23,539 nucleotides of DNA from Deltaproteobacteria bacterium (lineage in GTDB: Bacteria; Desulfobacterota; Desulfomonilia; UBA1062), in contig JAFGTK010000267.1 in the NCBI GenBank assembly GCA_016934135.1, positions 1 to 23,539 on the forward strand. Direction: 5' to 3'. Made by a program: the position numbers and the translations under genes. The notes under the pieces were generated by a model. That model was not told where the DNA came from. It was given only the letters and a program-made list of their open reading frames with translations, and made no database searches. Shown piece by piece: positions 15,453 to 23,400 of the stretch (positions within the stretch are counted from its first letter, which is position 1; every line of letters starts with the position of its first letter).

Positions 15453-16740
15453 GAAAAACCCTTTCAAAGATTGTATCTACATATGCAAGGTGGTGTGAGA
15501 TATCAAAGAGATCGGTAATGCCGTCTTTTCCGAGCACGCTGACCACATCTGCGTCACTTTTCAGAAGCTCTTGAAAATCGACCTTTTTCTCCCATACCTT
15601 AAGCGCATTTCTCTGCACCCACTGATAGGCCGTATCCCTTGCTATGCCTTTTTCCACAAGCGCCAGAAGAACGCCCTGGGAATGCCATAACCCCTTTGTG
15701 ATATCGAGATTTTTCTTAATATTGTCAGGATATACAACCAGACCCTCTATGAGTCCCTGCATCCTTTTCAGAGAAAAATCGAGGATCGTTGTCGCATCCG
15801 GGCCGATCACCCTTTCCACGCTAGAATGAGAGATGTCCCGTTCATGCCAGAGAGCAACATTCTCGAGTGCAGAAACACAGTATCCTCTCAAGAGCCGGGC
15901 CATCCCGGTGATATTCTCGGAAAGGATGGGGTTTTTCTTGTGGGGCATTGCAGACGATCCCTTCTGCCCCTTTCCGAAAGGTTCCATGGCTTCAAGCACT
16001 TCGGTACGCTGCAGATGTCTGATCTCGACAGCGATCTTTTCAAGGGTTGCGCCCACGATTGCAAGTGCGGCGAAAAATTGTGCATGCCTGTCCCGCTGAA
16101 GCACCTGTGTGCTTATTGGAGCAGGCTTGAGCCCGAGCCTTTTACAGACATGATCCTCCACTTCAGGAGGGACATTTGCAAATGTCCCCACAGCTCCGGA
16201 GATCTTGCCGTAGGAGATCACCTCTTTCGCATCTTGCATACGCTTCAGATTCCGCTCCATCTCGGCATACCACAGGGCAAATTTCAGTCCGAAGGTGATC
16301 GGTTCGGCGTGAATGCCGTGGGATCTGCCCATGGCGGGTGTCTTTTTATATGCAAAGGCCTTTTCCTTAAGGGAAACCATCAGCGCCCTTATATCATCAA
16401 TGATTATGTCGCTGCTTTCCTTGAGAAGAAGTGAATATGCCGTATCCAGAACATCAGAGGATGTCAGCCCCATATGAATATACCTGGCATCATCACCAAC
16501 ATACTCTCCAACACAGGACACAAAGGCAATTACATCATGCCTGGTAACAGCTTCGATTTCATCGATGCGTTCCACGGTGAATCGTGCATTTTTCCGGATG
16601 TTTTCAAAGCTGTCCTGCGGAATCTTCCCGATCCTTGTCCAGGCTTCACAGGCGGCAACCTCCACATCGAGCCATTTGCTGTATCTGTTTTCATCAGACC
16701 AGATCTTTTCCAGTTCTTTTCTGGTGTATCTAGAAATCAC
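15445..16740 (-). CDS. purB: Adenylosuccinate lyase
   Basis: 431 residues, normal for bacterial PurB. It catalyses two fumarate-releasing steps in purine synthesis (SAICAR to AICAR, adenylosuccinate to AMP). It starts MISRYTRKELEKIWSDENRY, typical of the family, and shows TRHDVIAFV, HMGLTSSDVLDT, GRSHGIHAEP and the fumarate-lyase signature GSSAMPHKKNP. The start is GTG at 16740, overlapping the stop of the GGDEF-like gene by four bases (GTGA). Its own 3' end overlaps pyrE. Confidence 0.97.
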   Translation of the reverse strand: MISRYTRKELEKIWSDENRYSKWLDVEVAACEAWTRIGKIPQDSFENIRKNARFTVERIDEIEAVTRHDVIAFVSCVGEYVGDDARYIHMGLTSSDVLDTAYSLLLKESSDIIIDDIRALMVSLKEKAFAYKKTPAMGRSHGIHAEPITFGLKFALWYAEMERNLKRMQDAKEVISYGKISGAVGTFANVPPEVEDHVCKRLGLKPAPISTQVLQRDRHAQFFAALAIVGATLEKIAVEIRHLQRTEVLEAMEPFGKGQKGSSAMPHKKNPILSENITGMARLLRGYCVSALENVALWHERDISHSSVERVIGPDATTILDFSLKRMQGLIEGLVVYPDNIKKNLDITKGLWHSQGVLLALVEKGIARDTAYQWVQRNALKVWEKKVDFQELLKSDADVVSVLGKDGITDLFDISHHLAYVDTIFERVFHE

Positions 16741-17660
16741 CTTTTCTTGCCCCTTCGGTCTATCATATAATTGCTTCCCTCGATTCCCTTTACATATCGT
16801 TTTATATCCGTTGCATCTTGAGATGCCTGGCCGTAGTGTTTGTACCGCTTTTCCTCATTCATGACCACTGCGACCGAAATGCTCATGACCGGAAACTTCT
16901 TTGTCTCTCCGCTCCTGGATGTGGAAATAATGCCTCCCTGCTCAAGATCATCGTCATTGTAGAAATTCCTGATAACCATATCGAACCTGGAAATGATCTC
17001 TTCGCATAACGCCCTGATATTGCTGATCGGACAGATGAATACATAATCATCCCCGCCTACATGCCCTACAAAGGTCTCTTCCTGTTTTATCTCTTTGACG
17101 GCATTGATGATTGTCCTTGCCGTAGCAAGAAGAACCTCGTCTCCGCGTGAGAATCCGTAGCGGTCGTTATATGGCTTGAAATTATCGATATCGACCCAGG
17201 CAACAGCCACTTCGCTGCCCTCATCAAACATCTTCTGAATATACCGGATAATGGATTCGTTGCCGGGCAGCCTGGTGAGCGGATTGGTATCCAGCTCTCT
17301 TTTGGCACGCTGAGCAATAAATTCCAGCCTTGATCTGATTACAGCCTCACTGTCTGTTTCTATGATAAAATCATCGACAGGCATATCCTGCCAGGAAACA
17401 TTTAAAAGATCGCTTTCACCATAGAGCGGAACTATGGGCAGGTGCCCATATATGGTATTGGTCCTGAATTCCTTTACAATTGTGTTGTCGTGCCCGAGAA
17501 GGTATGACCGGTCTATAAGAATGATGTCCGGCGGATCCATATAGATGAGGGAGACAATATCCTCGTCACTGCGGAGAACCTGCACTGAATCGAATACCTC
17601 TGAGACAATTTGAGACAATCCTTCATCAAATTGGTCCTTCACTATAACGACTGCCTTCAA
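16737..17660 (-). CDS. Receiver-like domain + degenerate GGDEF protein
   Basis: 307 residues. Residues 1-115 resemble a response-regulator receiver: PDIILID places D50 at the phosphoacceptor position. Residues 120-300 form a GGDEF-type domain: NPLTRLPGN, VDIDNFKPYNDRYG (D157/D159 region) and VGGDDYVFI. The signature is GGDDY (202-206) instead of GGDEF/GGEEF: the usual glutamate is aspartate and the last Phe is Tyr. No RxxD inhibitory site precedes it. Cyclic-di-GMP synthesis is therefore uncertain; it may be weak, or the protein may act as a GTP or c-di-GMP sensor. The start is TTG with AGGTGA upstream, 17 bases after the HDOD gene. It sits with two other signalling genes in an otherwise housekeeping cluster. 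Confidence 0.85.
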   Translation of the reverse strand: MKAVVIVKDQFDEGLSQIVSEVFDSVQVLRSDEDIVSLIYMDPPDIILIDRSYLLGHDNTIVKEFRTNTIYGHLPIVPLYGESDLLNVSWQDMPVDDFIIETDSEAVIRSRLEFIAQRAKRELDTNPLTRLPGNESIIRYIQKMFDEGSEVAVAWVDIDNFKPYNDRYGFSRGDEVLLATARTIINAVKEIKQEETFVGHVGGDDYVFICPISNIRALCEEIISRFDMVIRNFYNDDDLEQGGIISTSRSGETKKFPVMSISVAVVMNEEKRYKHYGQASQDATDIKRYVKGIEGSNYMIDRRGKKR

Positions 17661-17677
17661 AACATCACCTCGTAAGC

Positions 17678-18508
17678 TTAAAGCTGATAATTATCCACTT
17701 CTTCCAGATCAGAATATATCTTTTTCATAAGAAGAGGAAGATCAACCCTGTCCATCCCGACAAGCTCCCATGCCTGCGGGGATATCCTGCTCACAAACGC
17801 GTCCCCGCCGCTGCCCACACCGAATGCCCTCACAATACTGTCAGCGATATGCACCACCGCAACCCTGTCCTTGAACTTTACAGCAGTCTCCGGTTCATGA
17901 TGGAACGAAATGGGTATTGCAAGCCTTTCAGGAAGACCCCATTCTTCTGCAAGCCAGGAGCCTATTTCTGCATGATCAACGCCTAATACCTCCAGTTCGG
18001 CATCCCTGAACGAGCATCCTTTGCTTAGAACCACAGACTTGATCTTTTCATAGTCATCGCTCAATGAAACCCGTACCAGGACCTTGCCGATATCATGCAG
18101 CAGGGCTCCGGTCGATATCTCCTCCGGCTCGCTCAATCCCAGGTGACGGCCGATGGTTCCGGATACTACAGCCGAACCCAGTGAATGCTCCCAGAGACCC
18201 ACCATGGATTGTTCCATAAGATCGAAGACCGACGCAGACAGCACAACCCCTTTTATTACATTGAACCCGAGAAGGATTATGGAATGGCTGATAGACGATA
18301 TCCGCCCGGGAAAACCATAGAAAGGAGAGTTGACGAGTTTCAGGACCTTTGCGCTTAAAACCTGATCAGAGTTTAAGAGCCTGCCGATATCCTTTGCCGT
18401 AACATCAGGGCTCTCCACCATGGTGGTCAGTTTCTGAACAACCTGCGGAAGCGTTGGAAGGCTCTGTATCCGTTTAGTTATCGCCTTGAGCTGCTGGGCC
18501 TTACTCAT
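17678..18508 (-). CDS. HDOD-domain signalling protein
   Basis: 276 residues from the chosen ATG at 18508, which has an AGGAGGAG RBS and overlaps the upstream gene by eight bases (ATGAGTAA). An upstream in-frame extension to 18547 would lie inside the preceding gene and is less likely. The HDOD domain spans about 10-210: LPTLPQVVQKLTTMV, LLNSDQVLSAKVLKLVNSPF, and ISHSIILLGFNVIKGVVLS are typical. The HD-like ALLHDIGKVLV and HHEP motifs are retained, although most HDOD proteins are thought not to be phosphodiesterases. HDOD proteins usually relay or integrate signals such as c-di-GMP output, which suits its GGDEF-like neighbour. Confidence 0.9.
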   Translation of the reverse strand: MSKAQQLKAITKRIQSLPTLPQVVQKLTTMVESPDVTAKDIGRLLNSDQVLSAKVLKLVNSPFYGFPGRISSISHSIILLGFNVIKGVVLSASVFDLMEQSMVGLWEHSLGSAVVSGTIGRHLGLSEPEEISTGALLHDIGKVLVRVSLSDDYEKIKSVVLSKGCSFRDAELEVLGVDHAEIGSWLAEEWGLPERLAIPISFHHEPETAVKFKDRVAVVHIADSIVRAFGVGSGGDAFVSRISPQAWELVGMDRVDLPLLMKKIYSDLEEVDNYQL

Positions 18509-18845
18509 GAGGAATCTCCTCCTGATCAGCCTCTTCTTCGCAACCATCAGAGGCTATTGCCGAGGCTATGGCTTCTTTGAGATTTTCCATGATCGGATCT
18601 CCTAGAACCTGCGAGAACCTGGCCTTCATATCCTGAATCTTCTCTTCACTCGTCTTGTCCTGCGTCCCCAGATCGAGAGGGTGGCCTTTCAGCGTCAGCG
18701 TAGTCACATTCATCTTCTTCAGCCGATCTATCAGGTTTGCGCTCAGCTCAGTCCCCTCTGCACACAAGGGCATGCCCTTTTCATTGGTAACCGGTTTTGC
18801 GAGAATCATACCCGGCTTCACAAGATCAATGGGTACCTTTTGCAT
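18501..18845 (-). CDS. Small protein resembling the N-terminal domain of HD-GYP proteins
   Basis: 114 residues. The first 60 (VPIDLVKPGMILAKPV, then GMPLCAEGTELSANLIDRL) follow the pattern of the domain usually found before HD-GYP or HDOD modules: Gly-Met-Ile/Leu-Leu-Ala-x-Pro-Val, then Gly-x-x-Leu, then Leu-x-x-x-x-Ile-x-x-Leu. The rest is charged and ends in an acidic tail (CEEEADQEEIPHE). The RBS AAGGAGG lies well placed before the ATG. The gene overlaps the HDOD gene by eight bases. It probably works with that protein in trans, a split version of what is often one polypeptide; this is inference. Confidence 0.75.
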   Translation of the reverse strand: MQKVPIDLVKPGMILAKPVTNEKGMPLCAEGTELSANLIDRLKKMNVTTLTLKGHPLDLGTQDKTSEEKIQDMKARFSQVLGDPIMENLKEAIASAIASDGCEEEADQEEIPHE

Positions 18846-18859
18846 CCGGCCTCCTTATA

Positions 18860-20746
18860 TCACCGTACCTTCGAGCCAACTTTAGCAGCCCTGTCAAATG
18901 TTACCAGAGAGAGCTTTCCGTCGGGTGTATCCGTGGCAAGGAGCATCCCGGCAGAGGCTATGCCCATAAGCTTTGCCGGCTTAAGGTTCGTCACCACAGC
19001 AATGGTCTTGCCCACAAGCTCTTCAGGGCTGTAGGACTGAGCGATACCTGCTGCAATCTGTATCTTTCTGCCCGCATCTACCTGCAGAACAACCAGTTTA
19101 TCCGATTTCTCAACTCGGGCCGCTTCAACGATCCTGCCCACCCTGATCTCAACCTTTGCGAATTCAGAGATATCGAGAAGATTGTCATCCGAAATTTCTT
19201 CAGCCGTATCGGGTTTCTTGATCATCCTCTCGACTCTTGGAAACAGCGCCTTTGCAGGGGTAATCTTCGTACCTGCGCTCAGCTTTCCGAAGGAATCAAG
19301 ATCCCTGAAGGTAACCCCTCCCTTTACACCGAGAATATCCAGGATAGCCTTCGAGGTGCCGGGCATTACCGGGAAGATCATCTCCGACACATACCGCAGC
19401 CCTTCCATTACATGATAAATGACCAGGGCAAGCCTCCCTGGATTATCTTTTGCAAGGCTCCAGGGTGCCGTATAATCGATATATTTGTTCAATCCCGAAA
19501 TAAGAGACCAAACAGATGCCATCGCAGTATGCATCTCCAGTTTTTCCATCCTGTCCCGGTAATCGGCAACGATCTTCGATGCAAGCTCCCTCAGATCTTT
19601 ATCTTCTTCCTTGAGTTCTCCTACCGGCTCAGGCAGTATGCCGTCAAAATATTTCGATACCATCCTTGTACTCCTGCTGACCAGGTTTCCAAGATCATTC
19701 GCAAGATCCGCATTGTACCTTTCGATAAGGGCCTCCTCGGAGAAATTGGAATCCAGCCCGAAGACCATCTCCCGCACAAGAAAATACCGGAAGGCCTCTA
19801 TGCCGTACTTTTCCTTCAGGTCGAGCGGATCGACCACATTGCCCAGGCTTTTTGACATCTTCGATGAATCGACATTCCAGAAACCATGAACATTGAGATG
19901 CCTGTAGGGTTCCACCCCCGTGGCCTTGAGCATGGTTGTCCAGTACACGGCATGGGGTTTCAGTATATCCTTGCCGACCAGATGCTGGGCGGCATTCCAG
20001 AACTCCTTGAAATTTTCCGCATCCGGATAGCCGATACCGGTAAGATAATTGATGAGTGCATCGAACCAGACATAGCATACATACTCTTTGTCAAATGGGA
20101 GTTCTATCCCCCAGGAAAGCCTTTTTTTGGGCCTGGAAATGCACAGGTCATCCAGGGGCTCCCGAAGCATCCCTAGAACTTCATTCTTATACCTCTCAGG
20201 CCGTATAAAACCGGGGTTGGATTGAATGTGTTCTATAAGCCAGGGTCTGTATTTCTCCATCTTGAAAAAATAGTTCTGCTCCTGACGGTATACGAGTTCT
20301 GTTTCATGAATAGGGCATTTGCCGTCTACGATCTCGGTCTCGGTGAAGAACCGTTCACACCCTACGCAGTAATGTCCCCCGTATTCTCCGAAATAGATAT
20401 CACCCTGGTCATATACCTTCTGAAGGATCGCCTGGACAGTTTTTTTATGATCGGGCTCGGTTGTACGTATAAACCGGTCGTTCTCAACCGATATCTCCGG
20501 CCATAAAGCTCTGAACCTGGCGCTGTTCTCATCCGCGAGCTTATCAGGGGTGGTTCCCATCTTGGTCGCGGTTTCCATGATCTTGTCTCCGTGCTCATCG
20601 GTGCCGGTAAGGAAAAACACCTTGTCTCCCTTAAGCTTGTTGTACCGTGCCATGACATCGGCGATAACCGTGGTATATACATGCCCGAGATGAGGTTGTG
20701 CATTCACATAGTAAATGGGAGTGGTAATATAAAAAAACTCATTCAT
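18860..20746 (-). CDS. metG: Methionyl-tRNA synthetase with C-terminal tRNA-binding domain
   Basis: 628 residues from the chosen ATG at 20746. It has the HIGH-type motif HLGH (19-22), a zinc knuckle C127-x2-C130...C144-x2-H147, and KMSKS (296-300) after FWNVDSS. The C-terminal 100 residues (ISEFAKVEIRVGRIVEAARV onward) are a Trbp111/EMAPII-like tRNA-binding domain. The frame stays open to 20830, but that extension lies in the PSP1 gene and is low-complexity. The ATG has an AAGGAGC RBS and overlaps the PSP1 stop by eight bases. PSP1-metG adjacency is common in Desulfobacterota and resembles the yaaT region of Bacillus. Confidence 0.97.
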   Translation of the reverse strand: MNEFFYITTPIYYVNAQPHLGHVYTTVIADVMARYNKLKGDKVFFLTGTDEHGDKIMETATKMGTTPDKLADENSARFRALWPEISVENDRFIRTTEPDHKKTVQAILQKVYDQGDIYFGEYGGHYCVGCERFFTETEIVDGKCPIHETELVYRQEQNYFFKMEKYRPWLIEHIQSNPGFIRPERYKNEVLGMLREPLDDLCISRPKKRLSWGIELPFDKEYVCYVWFDALINYLTGIGYPDAENFKEFWNAAQHLVGKDILKPHAVYWTTMLKATGVEPYRHLNVHGFWNVDSSKMSKSLGNVVDPLDLKEKYGIEAFRYFLVREMVFGLDSNFSEEALIERYNADLANDLGNLVSRSTRMVSKYFDGILPEPVGELKEEDKDLRELASKIVADYRDRMEKLEMHTAMASVWSLISGLNKYIDYTAPWSLAKDNPGRLALVIYHVMEGLRYVSEMIFPVMPGTSKAILDILGVKGGVTFRDLDSFGKLSAGTKITPAKALFPRVERMIKKPDTAEEISDDNLLDISEFAKVEIRVGRIVEAARVEKSDKLVVLQVDAGRKIQIAAGIAQSYSPEELVGKTIAVVTNLKPAKLMGIASAGMLLATDTPDGKLSLVTFDRAAKVGSKVR

Positions 20747-21857
20747 GAGCTTTGCTCCTTTTCCTTCTTGAACTCCTGTTCCTGGATGATCGCCTCCTTT
20801 TCCCCTTGGGCTTTTCAGAGCTCTTCTCATCTTTTACAGCATCAGAAACAACCTCAGCAGCTTCCTCTCTGGGCTTCTGCGGTTCTTTTGCCTTGCGCTC
20901 ACTCAGCGCAATATACTCTTCCTGCGATAATATATCAGAAACCTTACACTTAATAAATCGCCTATCGGCAAGTTTGGCCACAAAGTTCTGATTTATTACA
21001 TTAATGCTTACCACTACAGCCTCACCCTGTTCGATAAAAACCTTTTTCCCTGTTTTCGGGAGGTTGTCTATGAGATTTGCATATGCGTCCTTTTCATAGG
21101 CAAGACAGCATTTCAGCTTACCGCACAATCCGGAAATCTTTGAAGGATTCAGGGTCATGTTCTGGTTCTTGGCCATCTTTACGGAAATCCGCTGGAAATT
21201 TGTAAGATAAGTTGCACAGCATAATTCCCTGCCGCAGCTCCCGATCCCGCCGAGCATGGCAGCCTCCTGGCGGGTGCCCACCTGGCGAAGCTCGATCCTT
21301 GTCCTGAATTTCTCAACCAGGTCCTTGAGCAGCTCCCTGAAATCGACCCGGCCTTCGGCAACAAAGTAAAAGGTTATCTTGTTTCCGTCAAAGAGCTGTT
21401 CGACACGGGTGAGCTTCATGGGAAGATTTCGTTCAAGGATACGATGATGACAGAACTGAAAATATTCCTCGTCTTTTGCCTGTAGCTGCTTGAGTTTTTC
21501 CCTGTCTTCCTCGGTCAGCTTTCTGATGATAGGCTTTATGGCATCGAGACCCTGAGCGTCTTCCTCTGTGGCATATCCCAATACCTTGGCAACCGATTGC
21601 CCCGCCTCGGTATTGACCATAACGAAATCCCCTTCTGAAAGATCGAGGCCCTGAGCATCAAAGATATAGGGGGTCGGCATGGAAAGAAACCGCACAAACA
21701 CCAGCTGCCTGATCTTATCCACAGGTTCTGCGCTTTCTGCCTGTTCTGTCTGCTCAGCCTGCTCAGTCTGTTCAGTCTGTTCAGTCTGCTCTTCGTGTTC
21801 TGTCTGTTCTGAAATTTCTTTATTTTCTGAGTTTTCTGTATTTTCCATTTTTACCAT
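20739..21857 (-). CDS. PSP1-domain protein, RicT/YaaT-like
   Basis: 372 residues. The core (48-320) is a PSP1 domain with six cysteines: C208, C213 and C214 in GSCGRELCC, and C245, C250 and C251 in GLCGKLKCC. In Bacillus RicT this type of cluster helps hold a 4Fe-4S cofactor in the RicA-RicF-RicT complex that adjusts RNase Y and phosphorelay activity. No RicA or RicF is visible here, so the role may differ. The N-terminus (10-45) is a Glu/Gln/Thr repeat (EQTEQTEQTEQAEQTEQ) encoded by 9-base units at about 21729-21800. The C-terminal 350-370 is strongly basic (KGKRRRSSRN, RSSRRKRSK), suggesting nucleic-acid contact. It is the first gene of the long minus-strand cluster, with an AAGG RBS and an AT-rich promoter region shared with exbB. 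Confidence 0.88.
   Translation of the reverse strand: MVKMENTENSENKEISEQTEHEEQTEQTEQTEQAEQTEQAESAEPVDKIRQLVFVRFLSMPTPYIFDAQGLDLSEGDFVMVNTEAGQSVAKVLGYATEEDAQGLDAIKPIIRKLTEEDREKLKQLQAKDEEYFQFCHHRILERNLPMKLTRVEQLFDGNKITFYFVAEGRVDFRELLKDLVEKFRTRIELRQVGTRQEAAMLGGIGSCGRELCCATYLTNFQRISVKMAKNQNMTLNPSKISGLCGKLKCCLAYEKDAYANLIDNLPKTGKKVFIEQGEAVVVSINVINQNFVAKLADRRFIKCKVSDILSQEEYIALSERKAKEPQKPREEAAEVVSDAVKDEKSSEKPKGKRRRSSRNRSSRRKRSKAHE
21729..21800 (-). repeat. In-frame 9-base tandem repeat inside the PSP1 gene
   Basis: About eight copies of a degenerate 9-base unit (TCAGTCTGT/TCAGCCTGC on the plus strand) encode Glu-Gln-Thr/Ala triplets in the PSP1 protein. Since the unit is a multiple of three, slippage would change length without breaking the frame. 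Confidence 0.7.
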
Positions 21858-21906
21858 GTTAGCAACCTTATATAATATATTTCAAGAATATCTTTTCGAG
21901 AATTGT

Positions 21907-21917
21907 ATCAAGTTGAT
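21907..21917. promoter_or_regulatory. Palindrome in the divergent PSP1/exbB promoter region
   Basis: ATCAAGTTGAT is a perfect inverted repeat about G21912 in the 117-base AT-rich divergent region. It overlaps a possible -35 (TTGATC) for exbB, but no convincing -10 follows. It could be an operator; evidence is weak. Confidence 0.2.
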
Positions 21918-21974
21918 CATTTTATGCATTTATGTGATATAGAAAACTGATATTGAATCCGTTTGGAGGGGAAA

Positions 21975-22625
21975 ATGACATTGTGGGAGTTGTTTATCAA
22001 GGGTGGCCCTATGATGTGGCCCCTTCTTGCATGCTCCATCATAGCCCTGGCCATTATTATCGAAAGGCTTTTCGCTCTGCGGCAGAGCAAGATTATCCCC
22101 AAAGATCTCATAGAAGAGGTGGAACGGCTTACCCGAATGGGCAGACTAAATGATATCGAGAAGCTGCTTGTGCGAAATTCATCCCCCATATGCCCGGTGA
22201 TCATGGTAGCTATAAAAAATGCCGGAATGCGCAGAGAGATCATCAAAGACTATATGGAGGAGGCAGGGGCGAAAGAGGCCTATACCATTGATCGATACAT
22301 CGATGTGCTGGGAATAATTGCAACCATTTCTCCGCTCCTGGGTCTTTTGGGGACAGTGTCCGGAATGATCACCTCATTTCAGGCCGTAGGAGGCGAAGCA
22401 CCTGCAAGTCAGATGCTGGCTTCGGGCATATCAGAGGCCCTGATCACCACGGCTGCAGGATTATCCATCGGAATCCCGGTATATATAGGGTACCGGTTCT
22501 TCATTGCACGCAGCGATTATCTCCTTCTGGAAATGGAAAAATCGTCCGCTCGCATTCTTGAATATTTGAAGGGCGAAAACAATGAAATTCAGGCGAAAAA
22601 GAGACAAGAGCATATCGGCAATTGA
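21975..22625 (+). CDS. exbB: ExbB/TolQ/MotA-family proton channel
   Basis: 216 residues from the ATG at 21975, preceded by GGAGGGG; a TTG at 21963 overlaps that RBS and is rejected. Three membrane helices are seen: about 14-34 (MMWPLLACSIIALAIIIERL), 111-135 (LGIIATISPLLGLLGTVSGM) and 155-178 (ALITTAAGLSIGIPVYIGY). LLGLLGTVSGMI and the TTAAGL segment are the channel-forming family motifs. With ExbD it turns proton flow into work on an outer-membrane partner. The 3' end overlaps exbD by 44 bases. No TonB gene is present in the window, so whether it serves TonB, Tol or another partner is open. Confidence 0.92.
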   Translation: MTLWELFIKGGPMMWPLLACSIIALAIIIERLFALRQSKIIPKDLIEEVERLTRMGRLNDIEKLLVRNSSPICPVIMVAIKNAGMRREIIKDYMEEAGAKEAYTIDRYIDVLGIIATISPLLGLLGTVSGMITSFQAVGGEAPASQMLASGISEALITTAAGLSIGIPVYIGYRFFIARSDYLLLEMEKSSARILEYLKGENNEIQAKKRQEHIGN

Positions 22626-22962
22626 TATCACTCCACTGGTGGATGTGGTATTCCTGCTGTTGATCTTCTTCATGCTTTCACTTGGTTCGCCTCTGAAGAT
22701 CAGCGAGGTGAACCTTCCAGAATCCAGCAGCGGGGATACGCTGTCCAAACAGGCCATAACAGTGGTCATCTCGCCCGAGACGATCCTTATCGACGGGCAG
22801 AACTCCGGGCAGGATGCTTTGACCAGGCTGCCGCTCGATCAGGATATCATTGTCCTGGCATACCGGGATATCCCGTATTTCCGGGTGATACAGGTCCTCG
22901 ATATCTTAAGGACATCCGAACACGAACGCATTTCACTGGCAACAAAACCGGTAAAGAATTAA
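22582..22962 (+). CDS. exbD: ExbD/TolR-family protein
   Basis: 126 residues. A short basic cytoplasmic start (KFRRKRDK), then DITPLVDVVFLLLIFFML, the single membrane helix with the essential proton-carrying aspartate at D21. The periplasmic domain (40-126) includes ITVVISPETILIDGQ. RBS AAGGG before the ATG, which lies inside the end of exbB; this overlap suggests tight coupling in the stator complex. The next gene begins 75 bases later with its own promoter. Confidence 0.92.
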   Translation: MKFRRKRDKSISAIDITPLVDVVFLLLIFFMLSLGSPLKISEVNLPESSSGDTLSKQAITVVISPETILIDGQNSGQDALTRLPLDQDIIVLAYRDIPYFRVIQVLDILRTSEHERISLATKPVKN

Positions 22963-23000
22963 GGGGCATGTGCCGCGATAAAATTAATGCCCTCGAAAAT

Positions 23001-23029
23001 TTGACTTGCCCCGGGGCAGAGACTATTAT
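23001..23029 (+). promoter_or_regulatory. Sigma-70 promoter with palindromic operator in the spacer
   Basis: TTGACT (23001-23006), 17 bases, TATTAT (23024-23029): close to the consensus in both hexamers and exact in spacing. The spacer holds a perfect 12-base palindrome, TGCCCCGGGGCA (23007-23018), placed where a bound protein would block RNA polymerase. The start of transcription should fall at about 23035-23038, on or next to the ATG of the following gene. Confidence 0.7.
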
Positions 23030-23037
23030 ACAAAACT

Positions 23038-23400
23038 ATGAAAAGGATCCTTTTGGTAGAGGATGACAAGAATGTCCAAAAGCTCCTTAGAGAAGAACTT
23101 AATGATGACGGGTATGCCATATCAGTAGCATCCAATGGGAAAGAGGCTTTAAAGATCCTGAAAAAAAAGGATGATATGAAGCCCGATCTTATCATTCTCG
23201 ATCTTCGAATGCCCGAAATGGACGGGTTCGAAACAATGGGACATATCTTGAAATCCCGACAGAACACACCCGTTGTGATTCATACGGCATATTCAAGTTA
23301 TCGGAATGATGTTATGGTGATGGCGGCAGATGCATATGTTGAAAAATCTCATGATCTCAAAAAACTCAAAGATGCGATTCGAGAACTGTTAGGGGAGTAA
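23038..23400 (+). CDS. Single-domain response regulator (CheY-like receiver)
   Basis: 120 residues, receiver domain only. Acidic pocket E8-D9-D10 (LLVEDDKNV), phosphoacceptor D55 (LIILDLRMPEMDGFETM), T83 (IHTAYSS) and K103 (YVEKSHD) are all present, so it should be phosphorylatable. No output domain or partner kinase is visible. No RBS precedes the ATG, and the promoter places the transcript start at or within three bases of it, so the mRNA is probably leaderless. Its stop overlaps the glgC start (TAATG), tying it to glycogen synthesis. It may work by protein contact, for instance within a phosphorelay. Confidence 0.92.
   Translation: MKRILLVEDDKNVQKLLREELNDDGYAISVASNGKEALKILKKKDDMKPDLIILDLRMPEMDGFETMGHILKSRQNTPVVIHTAYSSYRNDVMVMAADAYVEKSHDLKKLKDAIRELLGE

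Noticed and set aside
18797..19855. Long plus-strand open frame (352 codons) antisense to metG
   Set aside because: It lies opposite highly conserved metG sequence, shows no recognisable domain, and arises from codon bias of the real gene.
20747..20830. N-terminal extension of metG
   Set aside because: The extension lies within the PSP1 coding region and is charged low-complexity sequence; the ATG at 20746 has a good RBS and directly precedes the conserved NEFFYITTPIYYVNA start.
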